64,000 nucleotides of DNA from Bacteroidota bacterium. Lineage in GTDB: Bacteria > Bacteroidota > Bacteroidia > Chitinophagales > LD1. The notes below the pieces were generated by a model. That model was not told the DNA's origin, searched no databases, and saw only the letters and a program-made list of their open reading frames with translations. The stretch covers positions 124,001-188,000 of the forward strand of contig JADKJG010000002.1 of the NCBI GenBank assembly GCA_016722375.1. Reading direction: 5' to 3'. Position numbers and translations under genes: made by a program. Positions 8,511 through 21,501 of this stretch are shown here, one piece after another (within the stretch, counting starts at the first letter, position 1; each line of letters starts with the position of its first letter).

Positions 8511-11500
8511 ATGGACTTATTTACACAGATTTATTGCAAAAGCCACTTAGCGAAACGGTTCTTTTTGATGGCCCTATTATTTAGTAGCTGCGCTATGATG
8601 GGTTATAGCCAGAATGCGATTGTAATAGAAAATAGTCAGACGGGAAATCCACCTTCAGAATGGCAGATAACAGGAGCCGGAGCTTTATCTATTCAGGGGT
8701 TTGCCACTACCATCAGCGTTAACAAGGGCGATACGGTTCATTTCAAAATCAAGACTGATGCCTCGGCATATACTATTAATGTTTACAGAATAGGTTATTA
8801 TCAGGGGAATGGCGCCCGCTTGATAGGAACAGGCTTGGTGACTTGTGCTTTGCCACAATCGCAGCCAACAGATTTGTATGATGCAGTGACCGGTAAAACG
8901 GATTGTAGCAACTGGCAAGAATCTGGTTATTGGAAGGTACCATCGAATGCAGTTTCAGGAGTTTATATGGCTAAATTGACACGCTTGGATAATAGCGGAG
9001 CCAGCCATATTACGTTTATCGTGCGTGATGATGTGGGGAATTCAAATTTGCTTTTTAAAACGGGCGATGCCACATGGCAAGCGTATAATAATTACGGAGG
9101 GAACAGTTTGTATGTAGCTGGTATCAGTGTTCCGGGCTTTAACCATGCTACCAAAATAAGTTATCAGCGTCCTTTCTATACCGCCAACGGCGGCGGCGGC
9201 GGTGGGCCAGATGAAGATTGGTTTTTTAATGCGGAATATCCGATGATTCGTTTTTTAGAAAAGAATGGATACAATATCAGCTATTCCACCGATTGGGATA
9301 TGGGAAGAGATTCTTCACTTATTACACCAGCTAAACACAAGGTAATGTTGTCCGTAGGCCATGATGAATACTGGTCGGCACCGGAAAGAAAAAAGTTTGA
9401 AGATGCCAGAGATGCCGGGGTGCATTTGGCTTTTTTCAGCGGCAATGAAGTTTATTGGAAAACACGTTGGGAGGATAATAATCAAACCATAGTATGCTAT
9501 AAAGAAGGTACACTGGGTGAGAATATTTGCGGGGGCAAATGCGATCCATTGTTAGATGTGTGGACAGGTTTGTGGCGTGATGGATGCTCGTTTGTGGCAG
9601 CAGATGGCTGCAATCCTGAAAATTCTATAAGTGGGGAGATGAGCTGGGATGGATCTACCGGCTCTATTGAAGTACCTTACACGTATAGAAATATGCGCTT
9701 TTGGAGGAATACTTCGATTGCTTCCCTTGCTGATGGACAAACTGCAACACTTCCTTATGGAACTCTTGGCTACGAATGGGATTGGGAGCAATATGAAGCC
9801 AGCTATCCGGCTGGAAGAATTACCATGTCCAGCACAGCAGTGGGAGGTAGAACACATAAATTATCTGTGTACCGACATAGTAGCGGTGCATTAGTTTTTG
9901 GCGCTGGAACTATTCAATGGTCATGGGGGCTTGATAGTATACACGCCCGTGGTAACGAACCGGCTGACATCCGGATGCAGCAGGCTACGGTTAATATATT
10001 AGGCGATATGGGGGTGCAGCCTGAGACTTTGCAAAGCGATTTAGTATCGGCATCAGCATCTACTGATTTTACCGCTCCTACTTCAATCATTACTACTCCT
10101 TTGAATGGTGCTTTGTTGCCGCAGGGAACTGCTGTAAACATTAGTGGAACTGCTTCGGATATTGGAGGAGCAGTAGCCGGGGTAGAAGTGTCCGTGGACG
10201 GGGGAGCAACTTGGCAGATGGCCGAGGGTACTACTAACTGGAATTATTTTTGGGTTCCTACTGTTCAAGGAACCGTTACTATTAAAAGCCGTGCTTTTGA
10301 TGATTCAGGAAATATAGAAACGGAAGGAAATGCGCCTTCGGCGAATGCAATTATAGATACAGTGGGCGACCAGGTTCCGGTTGTTTGTCCGTGTACTATT
10401 TTTCAACCAACCGATGCTCCGGTTGTTGCCAATGGGAATGATGGGCAAGCCATTGAGTTGGGAGTTAAATTCAAGTCAAGTCAGAATGGGTATATAACGG
10501 GGATAAGATTCTATAAAGGTGCAGGAACTACCGGCACACATATCGGGCATCTATGGAATACTTCAGGTGATATGCTGGCTGAAGCGACCTTCACTGGTGA
10601 GTCATCTTCGGGATGGCAGGAAGTATTATTAGGAGCTCCTATAGCTATTGATTCGGGAATAACTTATGTGGCTTCTTTTCATAGCAGCTCGGGAGATTAT
10701 CCTTATACCAATCCATATTTTACTCAACCTGTTTTCAATGGCCCTTTAAAGGCTTTGGCAGATGGAGAAGCCGGGCATAATGGTGTTTACAAATACTCTG
10801 CTATATCCGCTTACCCTGATGATAATTACAAAACGAGTAACTATTGGGTAGATGTGGTTTTCAATACTTATGTAGGACCAGATGTTACAAGTCCGGGAGT
10901 AGCATCCACTTCTCCTTCTAACGGAGCCACCGGTGTTCAGATTAATACAACGGTTAAAGCCGTTTTTACAGAGGCTATTGATACCGGTACAATTAATGCC
11001 TCTACCTTTGAGCTGAGGGATTCTTCTAATGTAGTAGTTCTAGCAACGGTTAGCTATAATACCGGAAGCAGAACAGTTACCTTAACGCCATCAGCTAACC
11101 TAGATTATACTTCAGTATATACTGCAACTTTAAAGGGGGGGATTATCGAACCTACTATTAGGGATCTTGCAGGAAATCCTTTGGCTGCTAATTATTCCTG
11201 GTCATTCACCACACGTACTCCGCCACCTCCACCACCCAATGAAGGAACCGGCGGCCCTGTTCTGGTAATCAGTGCTGCATCAAACCCATTCAGCCGTTAC
11301 CCAGTGGAAATTCTTCGTGCGGAAGGATGGAATGCATTCACAGCGATGGATATTTCGCTTGTTTCTGCTTCTGTTTTGAATGATTATGATGTAGTCGTTC
11401 TGGGTGAAATCCCTCTGAGTGCATCCGACGTAACAATGCTGACGAATTGGGTAAATGCAGGAGGAACTTTAATCGCCTTCAGACCAGATGCTCAGTTGGC

Positions 11501-14500
11501 GCCTTTGATGGGCATTACCCCTGCGGGTGGAACCTTGTCTGATAAATATCTTTTAGTGAATAATAGTGGCCCTGGTGTAGGAATTGTAAATCAAACGATT
11601 CAGTATCACGGAGTAGCCGACCAATATGCTTTGAATGGCGCAACGTCTTTGGCAACACTCTACTCAGATGCCTCGACAGCGACTACTTATCCTGCAGTTA
11701 CCACAAAAAGTGTTGGAAGCAACGGAGGTATTGCAGTTGCATTTACCTACGACCTCGCCAAATCTGTGGTATATACCCGTCAGGGGAATCCTGAATGGGC
11801 GGATCAAAAGAGAGATGGTGAAATCAATCCTATTCGTTCTGACGACCAGTTCTTTCCCGATTGGATTGACTTTAATAAGATAGCTATTCCACAGGCTGAC
11901 GAACAGCAACATTTGCTTTCCAATATTATAGTGCAGGGAAACCTACATAGAAAACCTTTACCAAGAACATGGTTCCTGCCTAAAGGACTAAAAGCTGCGG
12001 TAGTGATGACCGGTGATGACCACGGAGATAGTGGGATGCAGCCTCGTTTTGATATTAATATAGCAGAAAGCCCTTCAGGTTGCTCGTTAGAAGATTGGGA
12101 GTGCATCCGCTCTACCGGTTACCTGTTTGTCGGGTCTAATTTTACAAGTGCGCAGGCAACTCAATACAACAACCTCGGATTCGAGGTGGCTTTGCACATC
12201 AATACGGGTTGTGCTAATTTTAATGAGTCGCAATTCCAGAATTTTATCACGAATCAATTTGATGATTTTCAAAATGCCTTCCCGGGAGTTCCCCTTCCGG
12301 CGACCAATAGAAACCATTGCATAGCTTGGAGCGGATGGAGCATGACTCCTGAAGTGCAAGCAGCAAACGGAATCCGTCTGGATGTGAATTATTACTACTG
12401 GCCACCGGCTTGGGTCAACGATCGTCCCGGTATGTTTACCGGTTCGGGAATGCCAATGCGCTTTGCCAAATTGGACGGAACGATCATTGATTGTTACCAA
12501 GCCACAACTCAAATGACTGACGAATCGGGGCAATCATATCCTACATTCATCAATGCTTTATTGGATAAAGCAATTGGCACTGAAGGTTATTATGGGGTGT
12601 TTACCGCAAATATGCACTTTGACAACCCTAATCATCCAAGCGCTAATGCTATTGTTGCCTCTGCAAAAGCAAGAGGTATTCCTGTTGTATCAGCAAAACA
12701 GATGCTGGATTGGTTGGATGGAAGAAACAGTTCGGCTTTCAATGGTATTGCTTGGAATAATCAGCAATTAAGTTTTTCTATTACTGCTGCTACAGGTTCA
12801 AGAAACATGCAGGCTATGTTACCCACGGCCTGTGCAAATGGAACCTTAAATTCTATTTCGTATAACGGCAGTCCTCTGAGCTATAATGTAGAAACCATTA
12901 AAGGAATCTCTTACGCATTTTTCGATGCTACCAAAGGAGCCGGAACTTATATGGCCGATTATAGTGTAGATACTACGGGTCCGGTAATCAGCAATATTGT
13001 GGCATCGCCGCACAGCGATGGGACAGCAACAATTACATGGACAACTGATGAAATCTCGAATTCATCAGTTCATTATGCAGCGACGCCTGACGCTCTTGCC
13101 TTAATCACACAGAATGCATCTATGGTAAGCAGCCATAGCGTAGTGCTTAGTGGCTTATCTCAGGGAGTTACCTATAATTTTAGGGTTACTTCCGCAGATG
13201 CTGCGGACAATAGCAGCACGAGCCCGATGCCTTCAGACTCTATCGCTTTTTCGATGCCTTTTGGCCCTTGCGTTGTGGATCAAACAGACGAAGATTTCAA
13301 TCTTGGAATGACGGATGCGAATACAGTTGTTGTATTAAATAATGATGGAGAAGTAATTCTTAAGCCGACATTGCAAGAAGAATTTTCTGGTGGCAGTATT
13401 CCATCGGGTTGGAGTGAAGATATTTGGGACGGGCAACCTGGAGCAAGCACCTCATATAGTGGTGGACAAGTTACGGTGAACGGCACTCACATTTATACAA
13501 ATGCTGTTTTTGGCCCCGGGACTTCGGTTGAGTTTAAAGCAACTTTTAGCGCGGGTAATTTTCAGAATGTCGGATTCACAGCAGATGCGGGATTCAACAA
13601 CCCTTGGATTGTTATAGGCAGAGGAGGGGCAGGTGATGGGAATATTTATGCAAGAACATTTACCAATCAAACCGCAGATTTGGGAGGCAACTTGCTTGGC
13701 ACGCCACACATCTATAAAATTAAATGGAACAGCGGCAGTAATAATTTTGAGTTCTATGTAGATGGAAGTTTGGTATCTACTCCTTCCATAACTGAAGCCG
13801 TAGGTTCTAATATGAATGTGCAGATAAGTGATTACCCATCGGGAGGTGATGCGCTAACTGTTGATTGGATAAGAATTACTCCGTACACTTTATCAGGAAG
13901 TTTTACCTCGAATGTATTCGACGGAGGCTCGATGAAGGAATGGGATGCTGCTACCTGGGACGCTGATGTTCCCTTAGGTACAGGTATATCTGTTTATGCT
14001 AGAAAAGGAAATACATCTGTTCCTGATGGCTCATGGACTTCATTCATTCAAATTCCTTCTTCAGGGTCTAATGTAGGGGGCGCTTCAAGATATATTCAGT
14101 ATCGGACGGATCTTTCCACTGGCAATAACTCGGTTACTCCTGTTTTAAAAAGTATTTCAATTGAATGTGAGGATGGAGTTGGCGATGTAAGTCCTCCAGT
14201 AATTACCAATATAGTAGTAACGCCTTCTTCAGACGGCATTTCAGTAACAATCACATGGACCACAGATGAACCATCCGATTCAAAAGTAAATTATGATACC
14301 GTGTCAAATCCTTTGAATCAGAGTGAAAGTGATGCTTCGGCGGTTACGATTCATAGTGTCACCATTAACGGATTGATCCCGGGAACTACTTATTATTTCG
14401 ACGTTTCTTCTGAGGATTTATCTGGTAATTCTTCAACAGAGCCTTTTTCGGCACGCAGTTTTGATACACCATTGCCATTTGTAGCTTGCTTTACCGATAA

Positions 14501-17500
14501 TGCTTTTTCGGATTTCAGTTCAGGTAATACAGGGGGCAATACTTATGTTTCCTTAACTAATGATGGAGAAGTAATACTTAACCCCTCGTTAGGTGCGGAG
14601 TTTTCCGGAGCTGTTGTTCCATCAGGATGGGGTGAAGAAGTTTGGGATGGACAAGGTGGGGCAACTACTTCATATAATAGTGGACGCGTTGCAGTTAGTG
14701 GAACTCACGTATATACTAATACTTCTTTTGGACCAGGAGCGTCGCTGGAGTTCATTGCTACTTATACAGTGGGCAATTTTCAAAATATAGGTTTTACGGG
14801 TGATGCAGCATTTAATGACCCGTGGATAGTAATCGGCAGAGGAGGAGCAGGTGATAATAACGTATATGTCAGAACTTCTGCGGGGCAAACCTCAGTGCTT
14901 GGAGGAAGTCTGCTTGACGCTCCTCATAGATACAAGATAAAATGGAATAGTGGAAGCGATGATTTTGAGTTTTACGTTGATGAGGTTTTGGTTCCGACAC
15001 CATCCATTACACAAACAGTTAGCTCTAATATGATTGTTCAGATAAGTGATTATCCGGCTGGTGGGGTTGAACTTTCCGTTGACTGGCTACGAATAGCTCC
15101 TTACTCAACATCGGGGACTTTTGAATCAAGAGTTTATGATGGAGGAGCGGCCAAAAATTGGGGTGATGCCTCATGGACAACAGATATGCCTGTGGGCACT
15201 TCTCTTTCGGTGTATGTTAGAACAGGAGAGGTTGCAATTCCTGATGGAAGTTGGACGGCATACTCTTTAATTGCTGTTTCGGGAGATAGTGTTGGCGGAG
15301 TTTCCAGATATGCTCAATATAAAGTAGACTTAACTACATCTAATAATCAGGTTACGCCTGTTTTCAAAGACTTTGAAATAACCTGTTCTGATAATAGTAA
15401 TGTAGCGCCAGAAATAATGAGTTCCCCGTCTTCAGTAACGGCATGTGAAGGAACTATCGTAGTGTTTGTTTCTGATGCAGGTGGTAATCCTTCGCCAACG
15501 GTTCAGTGGCAGGAAAGTACCGATAACGGAGATAACTGGAACGATATTACCAATGCTATTTCGGATACATTGCAATTTGAAGCAGCGCCATCCGACAACG
15601 GAAAATTATTCCATGCTGTTTGGATAAATGCTTACGGAATTGCGATTTCTGATTCAGCAATCCTTTTAGTGAATTCTATTCCTTCAGCGACTATTTCAGC
15701 TTTGAATGCCAATGCTTGTCAGGGGGATAGTATCCATATTCAATTATCTTCAGGAGGCAGTAACCAGCCTTACGATATAGTGGTAAACGGAATTGGCTAC
15801 ATGGGTATTCAATCCGGTCAGACTTTTGCTTCGTTTGGGCCTATAGAACAAAGTATATGGGGTAGTACTGGAACGCCGTCAAATTCGAGTGTGACGGACA
15901 ATGTGCCTATAGAAGTTGGTGTGAAATTTAATTCTTCTGTCAGTGGTTTTATTCGGGGAGTTCGATTCTATAAAGGGGAAACAAATACAGGGATTCACGT
16001 TGGCTCTTTGTGGAATACAAGTGGGGCCAAACTGGCGTCTGACACATTTACAATTGAAACTGCAAGTGGCTGGCAGGAAGTTCATTTTTCTAATCCCGTA
16101 GCCATTCAGGCAGACACGACTTATATCGCCTCTTATTTTTCCCAGGATGGATACTTTGCCATTAGTCCGGGATTCTTCTCAGGAAGCGGGGTAGCCAATC
16201 CTCCTCTTACGGCTTTGCTGGCGGGAGGCGTAGATGGACCGAATGGGGTCTATAAATATGGTGGTGGTTTCCCGGATGGAGGTAATAACGCTAACTATTG
16301 GGTGGATGTTCTTTTTGAAGAAACTTATGCCACTCCACAAACCTTTACTTATAATTTGACCTCAGTGGTTGACACAAATGGCTGTACCGCTTCAGATTCT
16401 CCATTGAGTTCAACTTCAGTAGTTGTTCATCCATTGCCTTTGGGAGTTTTATTGGCACCGGAAAATATTTGTGAAGGCGATTCGATTTTATTGACATACA
16501 CGGAAACGAGTGGAACTGGTCCATATACACTCGTTATAAACGGCACGCCTTACAATAATGTAAACAGCGGCGTTCCTTTTAATTCGGGGTTTTTACCTGC
16601 TGCCGGTTTAGGCCCAATAAGTATTTGGGATAGCGGTACTATAGGTGGTGAGCCGGGAGGGCCAGATCCGTCGGATATAGAATTAGGCGTAAAGTTTCGA
16701 TCAAATATTTCGGGACAAATTTCAGGCATAAGATTTTATAAGCGTGCGACAAATACTGGAACGCATACTGGCACTTTGTGGTCTTCTTCGGGTACTCAAC
16801 TGGTCAGTGCGGTTTTTGCCGATGAAACAGCAAGCGGATGGCAACAGGTAGATTTCTCTTCACCGGTGACTATTGCGGCAAACACAACCTACATTGCTGC
16901 TCCCTCAATTACTACAGAGTTTTTGACTTCCTGTAACCCGGCAGATACGGGAGTGTTAGAACTACATCTCACTAATATCTATGGCTGTGATTCAACACAT
17001 ACGATTACGACAAGTTTACTTCTATCCTCAGAAACCAGTGAACTATTAAGTTCCTGCAATCCGGCTGATACCGGTGTGGTGGTTCTTCACTTCACAAACC
17101 AGTACGGTTGCGATTCAATGCATACGGTTACGACTACAATATTGCCAATCAGTTCAACTACAGAATTCCTGACTTCCTGCAATCCGGCGGACACAGGTGT
17201 AGTTATCCTTCACTTCACAAGCCAGTATGGTTGTGATTCAACGCATACGGTAACCACTACACTACTGCCAAGCAGTGCAACTACAGAATTCCTGACTTCC
17301 TGCAATCCGACAGACACAGGGTGGTGGAACTACATCTCACCAATACCTATGGCTGTGATTCGATCCATACCATTACTACGACCTTACTGCCATCATCAGA
17401 GACGAGCGAACTACTGAGTTCCTGCAACCCTTCGGATACAGGTGTAGTTATCCTTCACTTCACAAGTCAGTATGGATGTGATTCAACGCATACGGTAACT

Positions 17501-19429
17501 ACTACGCTACTGCCAAGCAGTGCGACTGCGGAATTCCTGACCTCCTGCAATCCGGCGGACACAGGAGTAGTAGAACTACATCTCATCAATACCTATGGAT
17601 GTGATTCAACGCATACAGTGACTACTACGCTACTGCCAAGCAGTGCAACTGCAGAATTCCTGACTTCCTGCAACCCTGCGGATACGGGGGTAGTTATCCT
17701 TCACTTCACAAACCAGTATGGCTGTGATTCAACGCATACTATCACTACAACCTTAGTTCCATCCATAGAGACGAGCGAACTGCTAAGCTCCTGCAATCCT
17801 GCGGATACAGGGGTAGTTATCCTTCACTTCACAAGCCAGTATGGTTGTGATTCAACGCATACGGTAACCACTACACTACTGCCAAGCAGTGCAACTACAG
17901 AATTCCTGACTTCCTGCAATCCGGCAGACACAGGAGTAGTAGAACTACATCTCACCAATACCTATGGCTGTGATTCGATCCATACCATCACTACAACCTT
18001 ACTGCCATCCATAGAGACCAGCGAGCTGCTAAGCTCCTGCAACCCTGCGGATACGGGTGTAATTATCCTTCACTTCACAAGTCAGTATGGCTGTGATTCA
18101 ACGCATACGGTGACCACTACGCTACTGCCAAGCAGTGCGACTGCGGAATTCCTGACCTCCTGCAATCCGGCGGACACAGGAGTAGTAGAACTACATCTCA
18201 TCAATACCTATGGATGTGATTCAACGCATACAGTGACTACTACGCTACTGCCAAGCAGTGCAACTACGGAATTTCTAACCTCCTGCAATCCGGCAGACAC
18301 AGGAGTAGTAGAACTACATCTCACCAATACCTATGGCTGTGATTCTACGCATACTATCACTACAACCTTAGTTCCATCCATAGAGACGAGCGAACTGCTA
18401 AGCTCCTGCAACCCTGCGGATACGGGTGTAGTTATCCTTCACTTCACAAGCCAGTATGGCTGTGATTCAACGCATACTATTGTGACCGCGCTGCTTCCTA
18501 TAAGTAATTCCATTACGGATGCGAACATCTGCTTTGGAAATTCATACGCTTTCAATGGAATAGATTATAGCACCGCAGGAACCTATGTAGATACGCTGAC
18601 AGGCAGCAATGGATGCGACTCACTTGCTACTTTGGTTCTGACGGTTGCGCCTGGAGGCATTAATGCTATTTCAGCATCTATCTGTCAGGACAGCACCTAT
18701 TTATTCAATAACCGGTCTCTGACATTGCCAGGAGTATATTATGACACGATCATTTCTCCTCAAGGATGTTACTCGTTTACAGAATTGACCTTAACAGTAA
18801 ATTCTTCCTACAAAACGTTTGACACGGTTTCCATTTGTTCCGGTTCCTCGTATGATTACTTCGGTATGCAACTCTCTACTCCGGGAGATTACAATCACTT
18901 TATGCAAACACAATTCGGTTGCGACAGCGTCAACTATTTGCATTTACTTATTAATGTGCCAGATAAACCGATGATAACCAGGGTTGGTGATACGCTATTT
19001 TCGTCAGGGACTGGTTCCCACCAGTGGTATATTAACGATACCTTATTATCTGGCGCAACCGACTCTACTTTGGAAATATTACAAAACGGTTATTATACCG
19101 TTCAACGCGTTGATTCTAATGGATGTACAGGCGCCTCGGACTCGCTGTTGGTAAACGACATAATCTTTACGCATGTCAAAGAAACCGAAGTAGAAACCGT
19201 AATTGGTGTATATCCAAATCCAACTAAGGGGAACTTTATCGTTGAATGTAATCTTCCACTATCAACAGAGATTTATATTGTTGATGCTATTGGAAGGCTT
19301 GTATCGAAGGCGGAAATGAGAGCAGGAAAAGCAGAGATAAATGCATCTGCACTTTCTGATGGAGTTTACTTACAGAGAATATATACCGGCAGAGATTATA
19401 AAACAATCAAGCTGATCGTGGCAAAATAA
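8511..19429 (+). CDS. Giant modular T9SS exoprotein with N,N-dimethylformamidase-like domain (frameshifted)
   Basis: Two frames (8511-17417, 17321-19429) join into about 3,639 aa by restoring one G near 17320, inside a repeat whose sister copies give the expected sequence. Approximate order: signal peptide 1-34; N,N-dimethylformamidase beta-like region to about 500 (GHDEYWSAPERK); Ig-like; DUF4082; Big_5-like; ThuA/amidotransferase-like about 915-1100; polysaccharide deacetylase-like about 1160-1420 (VVMTGDDHGDSG); two fibronectin III modules alternating with two near-identical lamin-G-like modules; Ig-like; a second DUF4082; a third, cut short; 13 units of 41 aa; three diverged CDS-type units; a T9SS sorting domain (GVYPNPTKGNF). 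By inference a surface protein acting on glycans or amides; the catalytic residues were not verified. Confidence 0.8.
16908..18505 (+). repeat. 13 x 123-bp coding repeat (41 aa)
   Basis: Thirteen 41-aa units run head to tail. Each has SCNPADTG near residue 7 and YGCDS near residue 24, so two Cys per unit. Two versions of the first half (TTEFLTSC and TSELLSSC) and two of the second (ELHLTNTYG and ILHFTSQYG) are shuffled rather than strictly alternating, which points to unequal crossing-over. DNA identity between units is high. The frameshift of the host gene lies in unit 4, so assembly collapse or expansion is possible here. Confidence 0.9.
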
Positions 19430-19513
19430 GAAAGATAATTGAGGGTTTTACGAGGACTAATTGTCTTTTGCCCAAGCTAAAACAGCGCAACCGTTCCAAC
19501 CGTTCACTGTTCT

Positions 19514-19521
19514 TATATTTG
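19514..19521 (+). promoter_or_regulatory. -7 box-like TATATTTG abutting a start codon
   Basis: Exact TAnnTTTG match ending one base before the ATG at 19522. If it is active, transcription would begin near 19526, so the next in-frame ATG (19531, MKWFITGLY) would be used with an almost absent leader. It may instead be chance. Confidence 0.35.
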
Positions 19522-19530
19522 ATGTGTAAT

Positions 19531-21450
19531 ATGAAGTGGTTCATCACTGGGTTATACTGTTTATTTCTTACGGGGTCTTTGTTGGCGCAAGAAGGCTGGG
19601 AGAAGATTGTTGCACTCGAAAAGAAATCTTTCTCCTATCGGCAGCAGGCGGCCCGTTCCGGTACGGAAGATAACTGCAACATTATTTATCAGCGATTGGC
19701 CTTGCAATTAGATCCATCGGTACATTATATATCTGGCAATGTCACTTCTTATTTTATTCCCCGTCAGGCTATGCCATACATCGAATTCGATTTGACGGAT
19801 TCCTTGCAAGTGGATAGCATTTTGTTTCACGACACCGCTCTTTCTTTCACCCGAAACGTGAAAGATGTCTTACACATTGAATTCCCTTCGCCGCTGGCCG
19901 ACGCTCAGGTAGATTCTTTAACCGTATTCTATCAAGGCGCACCACCGGAAACCGGCTTTGGTTCTTTCGTTCAGGATTATCATGATAGCGTTCCTATCCT
20001 CTGGACTCTATCCGAGCCTTTCGGGGCCAGAGACTGGTGGCCCTGTCGCCAGAATCTCTCAGATAAAATCGATTCTTTGGACGTGATCGTCACTACGCCG
20101 CAAAGGTATCGAGCTGCCAGCAATGGATTGTTGGTGAGCGAAACTCAACAGGATACATTTAAGACCTATCATTGGAAGCACCGCTATCCGGTGGCGGCCT
20201 ATCTCGTCTGTGTGGCTGTGACGAACTATGCCGTCTATGCGGATTATGTTCCTTATCAGAACGACAGCATCCTGGTGCTGAACTATGTATATCCCGAAAC
20301 CATTGACCGGGTGCGCGAACAGACGAAGGATATTGTTCCCATCATGCAGTTGTATAATGAACTATTCGGGCTTTATCCTTTCAGCAAGGAGAAGTATGGC
20401 CACGCACAGTTTGGTTGGGGTGGAGGCATGGAGCATCAAACCATGACCTTTATGGTGGACTTCAACTTTGAGTTGATGGCCCATGAACTGGCGCATCATT
20501 GGTTTGGAGATAAAGTAACCTGCGCTTCCTGGTCAGACGTTTGGCTCAACGAGGGCTTCGCCAGCTATTTAAGCGGCCTTTGTTACGAAAGAATTTTACC
20601 GGAATGGTGGATGGCTTTTCGGCAAAGCAGAATTTTGTCGGCAACCAGCGAACCCGAAGGCTCGGTATGGTGTGACGACACGACCGACGTAAGCAGAATA
20701 TTCAACGGTAGGCTCTCCTATGCAAAGGGTGCTATGGTGCTTCATTCGCTTCGTTGGCTGCTCGGCGATACTGTTTTCTTTTCGGGCATGAGGGCTTATC
20801 TTGACAATGCCTCGCTGTGCTATTCCTTTGCTACCACAACAGATTTCAAGAACCAAATGGAAGCTACCTCAGGAATGAATTTGGATGAGTTTTTTACTGA
20901 TTGGGTTTATGGCAAGGGGTTCCCATCCTACCAGATTGAATGGTCGCAGGGTTTGGATAAGCAAGTGAACTTGACGATTCATCAAACTCAATCACACCCT
21001 TCTGTTTCCTATTTTGAAATACCGGTGGACATTTCCTTCAAGGGATTTTCGAAAGATACCACGATGGTTTTCAATCCAACAACTTCTGGTCAGACTTATT
21101 CCTTTCCGCTTCCCTACGCAGTAGATTCTGTGACCTTCGATCCCGATTGGTGGATTATATCAGCAAACAATCAGGTTTTGCGCCGACCTGCCGCCGACCT
21201 AGCTTTCTATATCTATCCTAACCCGGTTACCGACGTGTTGAAACTGCGCGTAGAAAGTTCGGAGTATCGCGATGCAGAAGTCAGCGTATTCAACGTGATG
21301 GGCGAACGCTTATATAGAACCACCTGCGAATTGCTCAAGGGTTCCAATGTGGTGCAGATAGAGACCGGTAAGTTTAATTCAGGTTTTTATACGCTCCGCC
21401 TCACCGTTCCGGGCAAAACGCTGACTTCATCTTTTGTCAAGCTCCGCTAA
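19531..21450 (+). CDS. M1 family zinc metallopeptidase with T9SS sorting domain
   Basis: About 639 aa from the ATG at 19531, which gives a clean signal peptide (MKWFITGLYCLFLTGSLLAQ). It has the gluzincin aminopeptidase signature GGGMEHQTMTFM followed by HELAHHWFGDKVT and WLNEGFASYL, an exact HExxHx18E zinc site (His318, His322, Glu341). The C-terminal 85 residues (IYPNPVTDVLKLRVE, then NSGFYTLRL) are a T9SS type A domain, so the enzyme is exported to the surface or medium. The middle exopeptidase motif is GGMEHQ in place of the common GAMEN, as in many Bacteroidota M1 members. Likely role: digestion of extracellular peptides. It follows the giant T9SS gene by about 100 bases. Confidence 0.9.
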   Translation: MKWFITGLYCLFLTGSLLAQEGWEKIVALEKKSFSYRQQAARSGTEDNCNIIYQRLALQLDPSVHYISGNVTSYFIPRQAMPYIEFDLTDSLQVDSILFHDTALSFTRNVKDVLHIEFPSPLADAQVDSLTVFYQGAPPETGFGSFVQDYHDSVPILWTLSEPFGARDWWPCRQNLSDKIDSLDVIVTTPQRYRAASNGLLVSETQQDTFKTYHWKHRYPVAAYLVCVAVTNYAVYADYVPYQNDSILVLNYVYPETIDRVREQTKDIVPIMQLYNELFGLYPFSKEKYGHAQFGWGGGMEHQTMTFMVDFNFELMAHELAHHWFGDKVTCASWSDVWLNEGFASYLSGLCYERILPEWWMAFRQSRILSATSEPEGSVWCDDTTDVSRIFNGRLSYAKGAMVLHSLRWLLGDTVFFSGMRAYLDNASLCYSFATTTDFKNQMEATSGMNLDEFFTDWVYGKGFPSYQIEWSQGLDKQVNLTIHQTQSHPSVSYFEIPVDISFKGFSKDTTMVFNPTTSGQTYSFPLPYAVDSVTFDPDWWIISANNQVLRRPAADLAFYIYPNPVTDVLKLRVESSEYRDAEVSVFNVMGERLYRTTCELLKGSNVVQIETGKFNSGFYTLRLTVPGKTLTSSFVKLR

Positions 21451-21501
21451 AGAAGCTTCATTTATTTCCACACTTTTACGGCTTCATAAAAACAATTTCT
21501 G

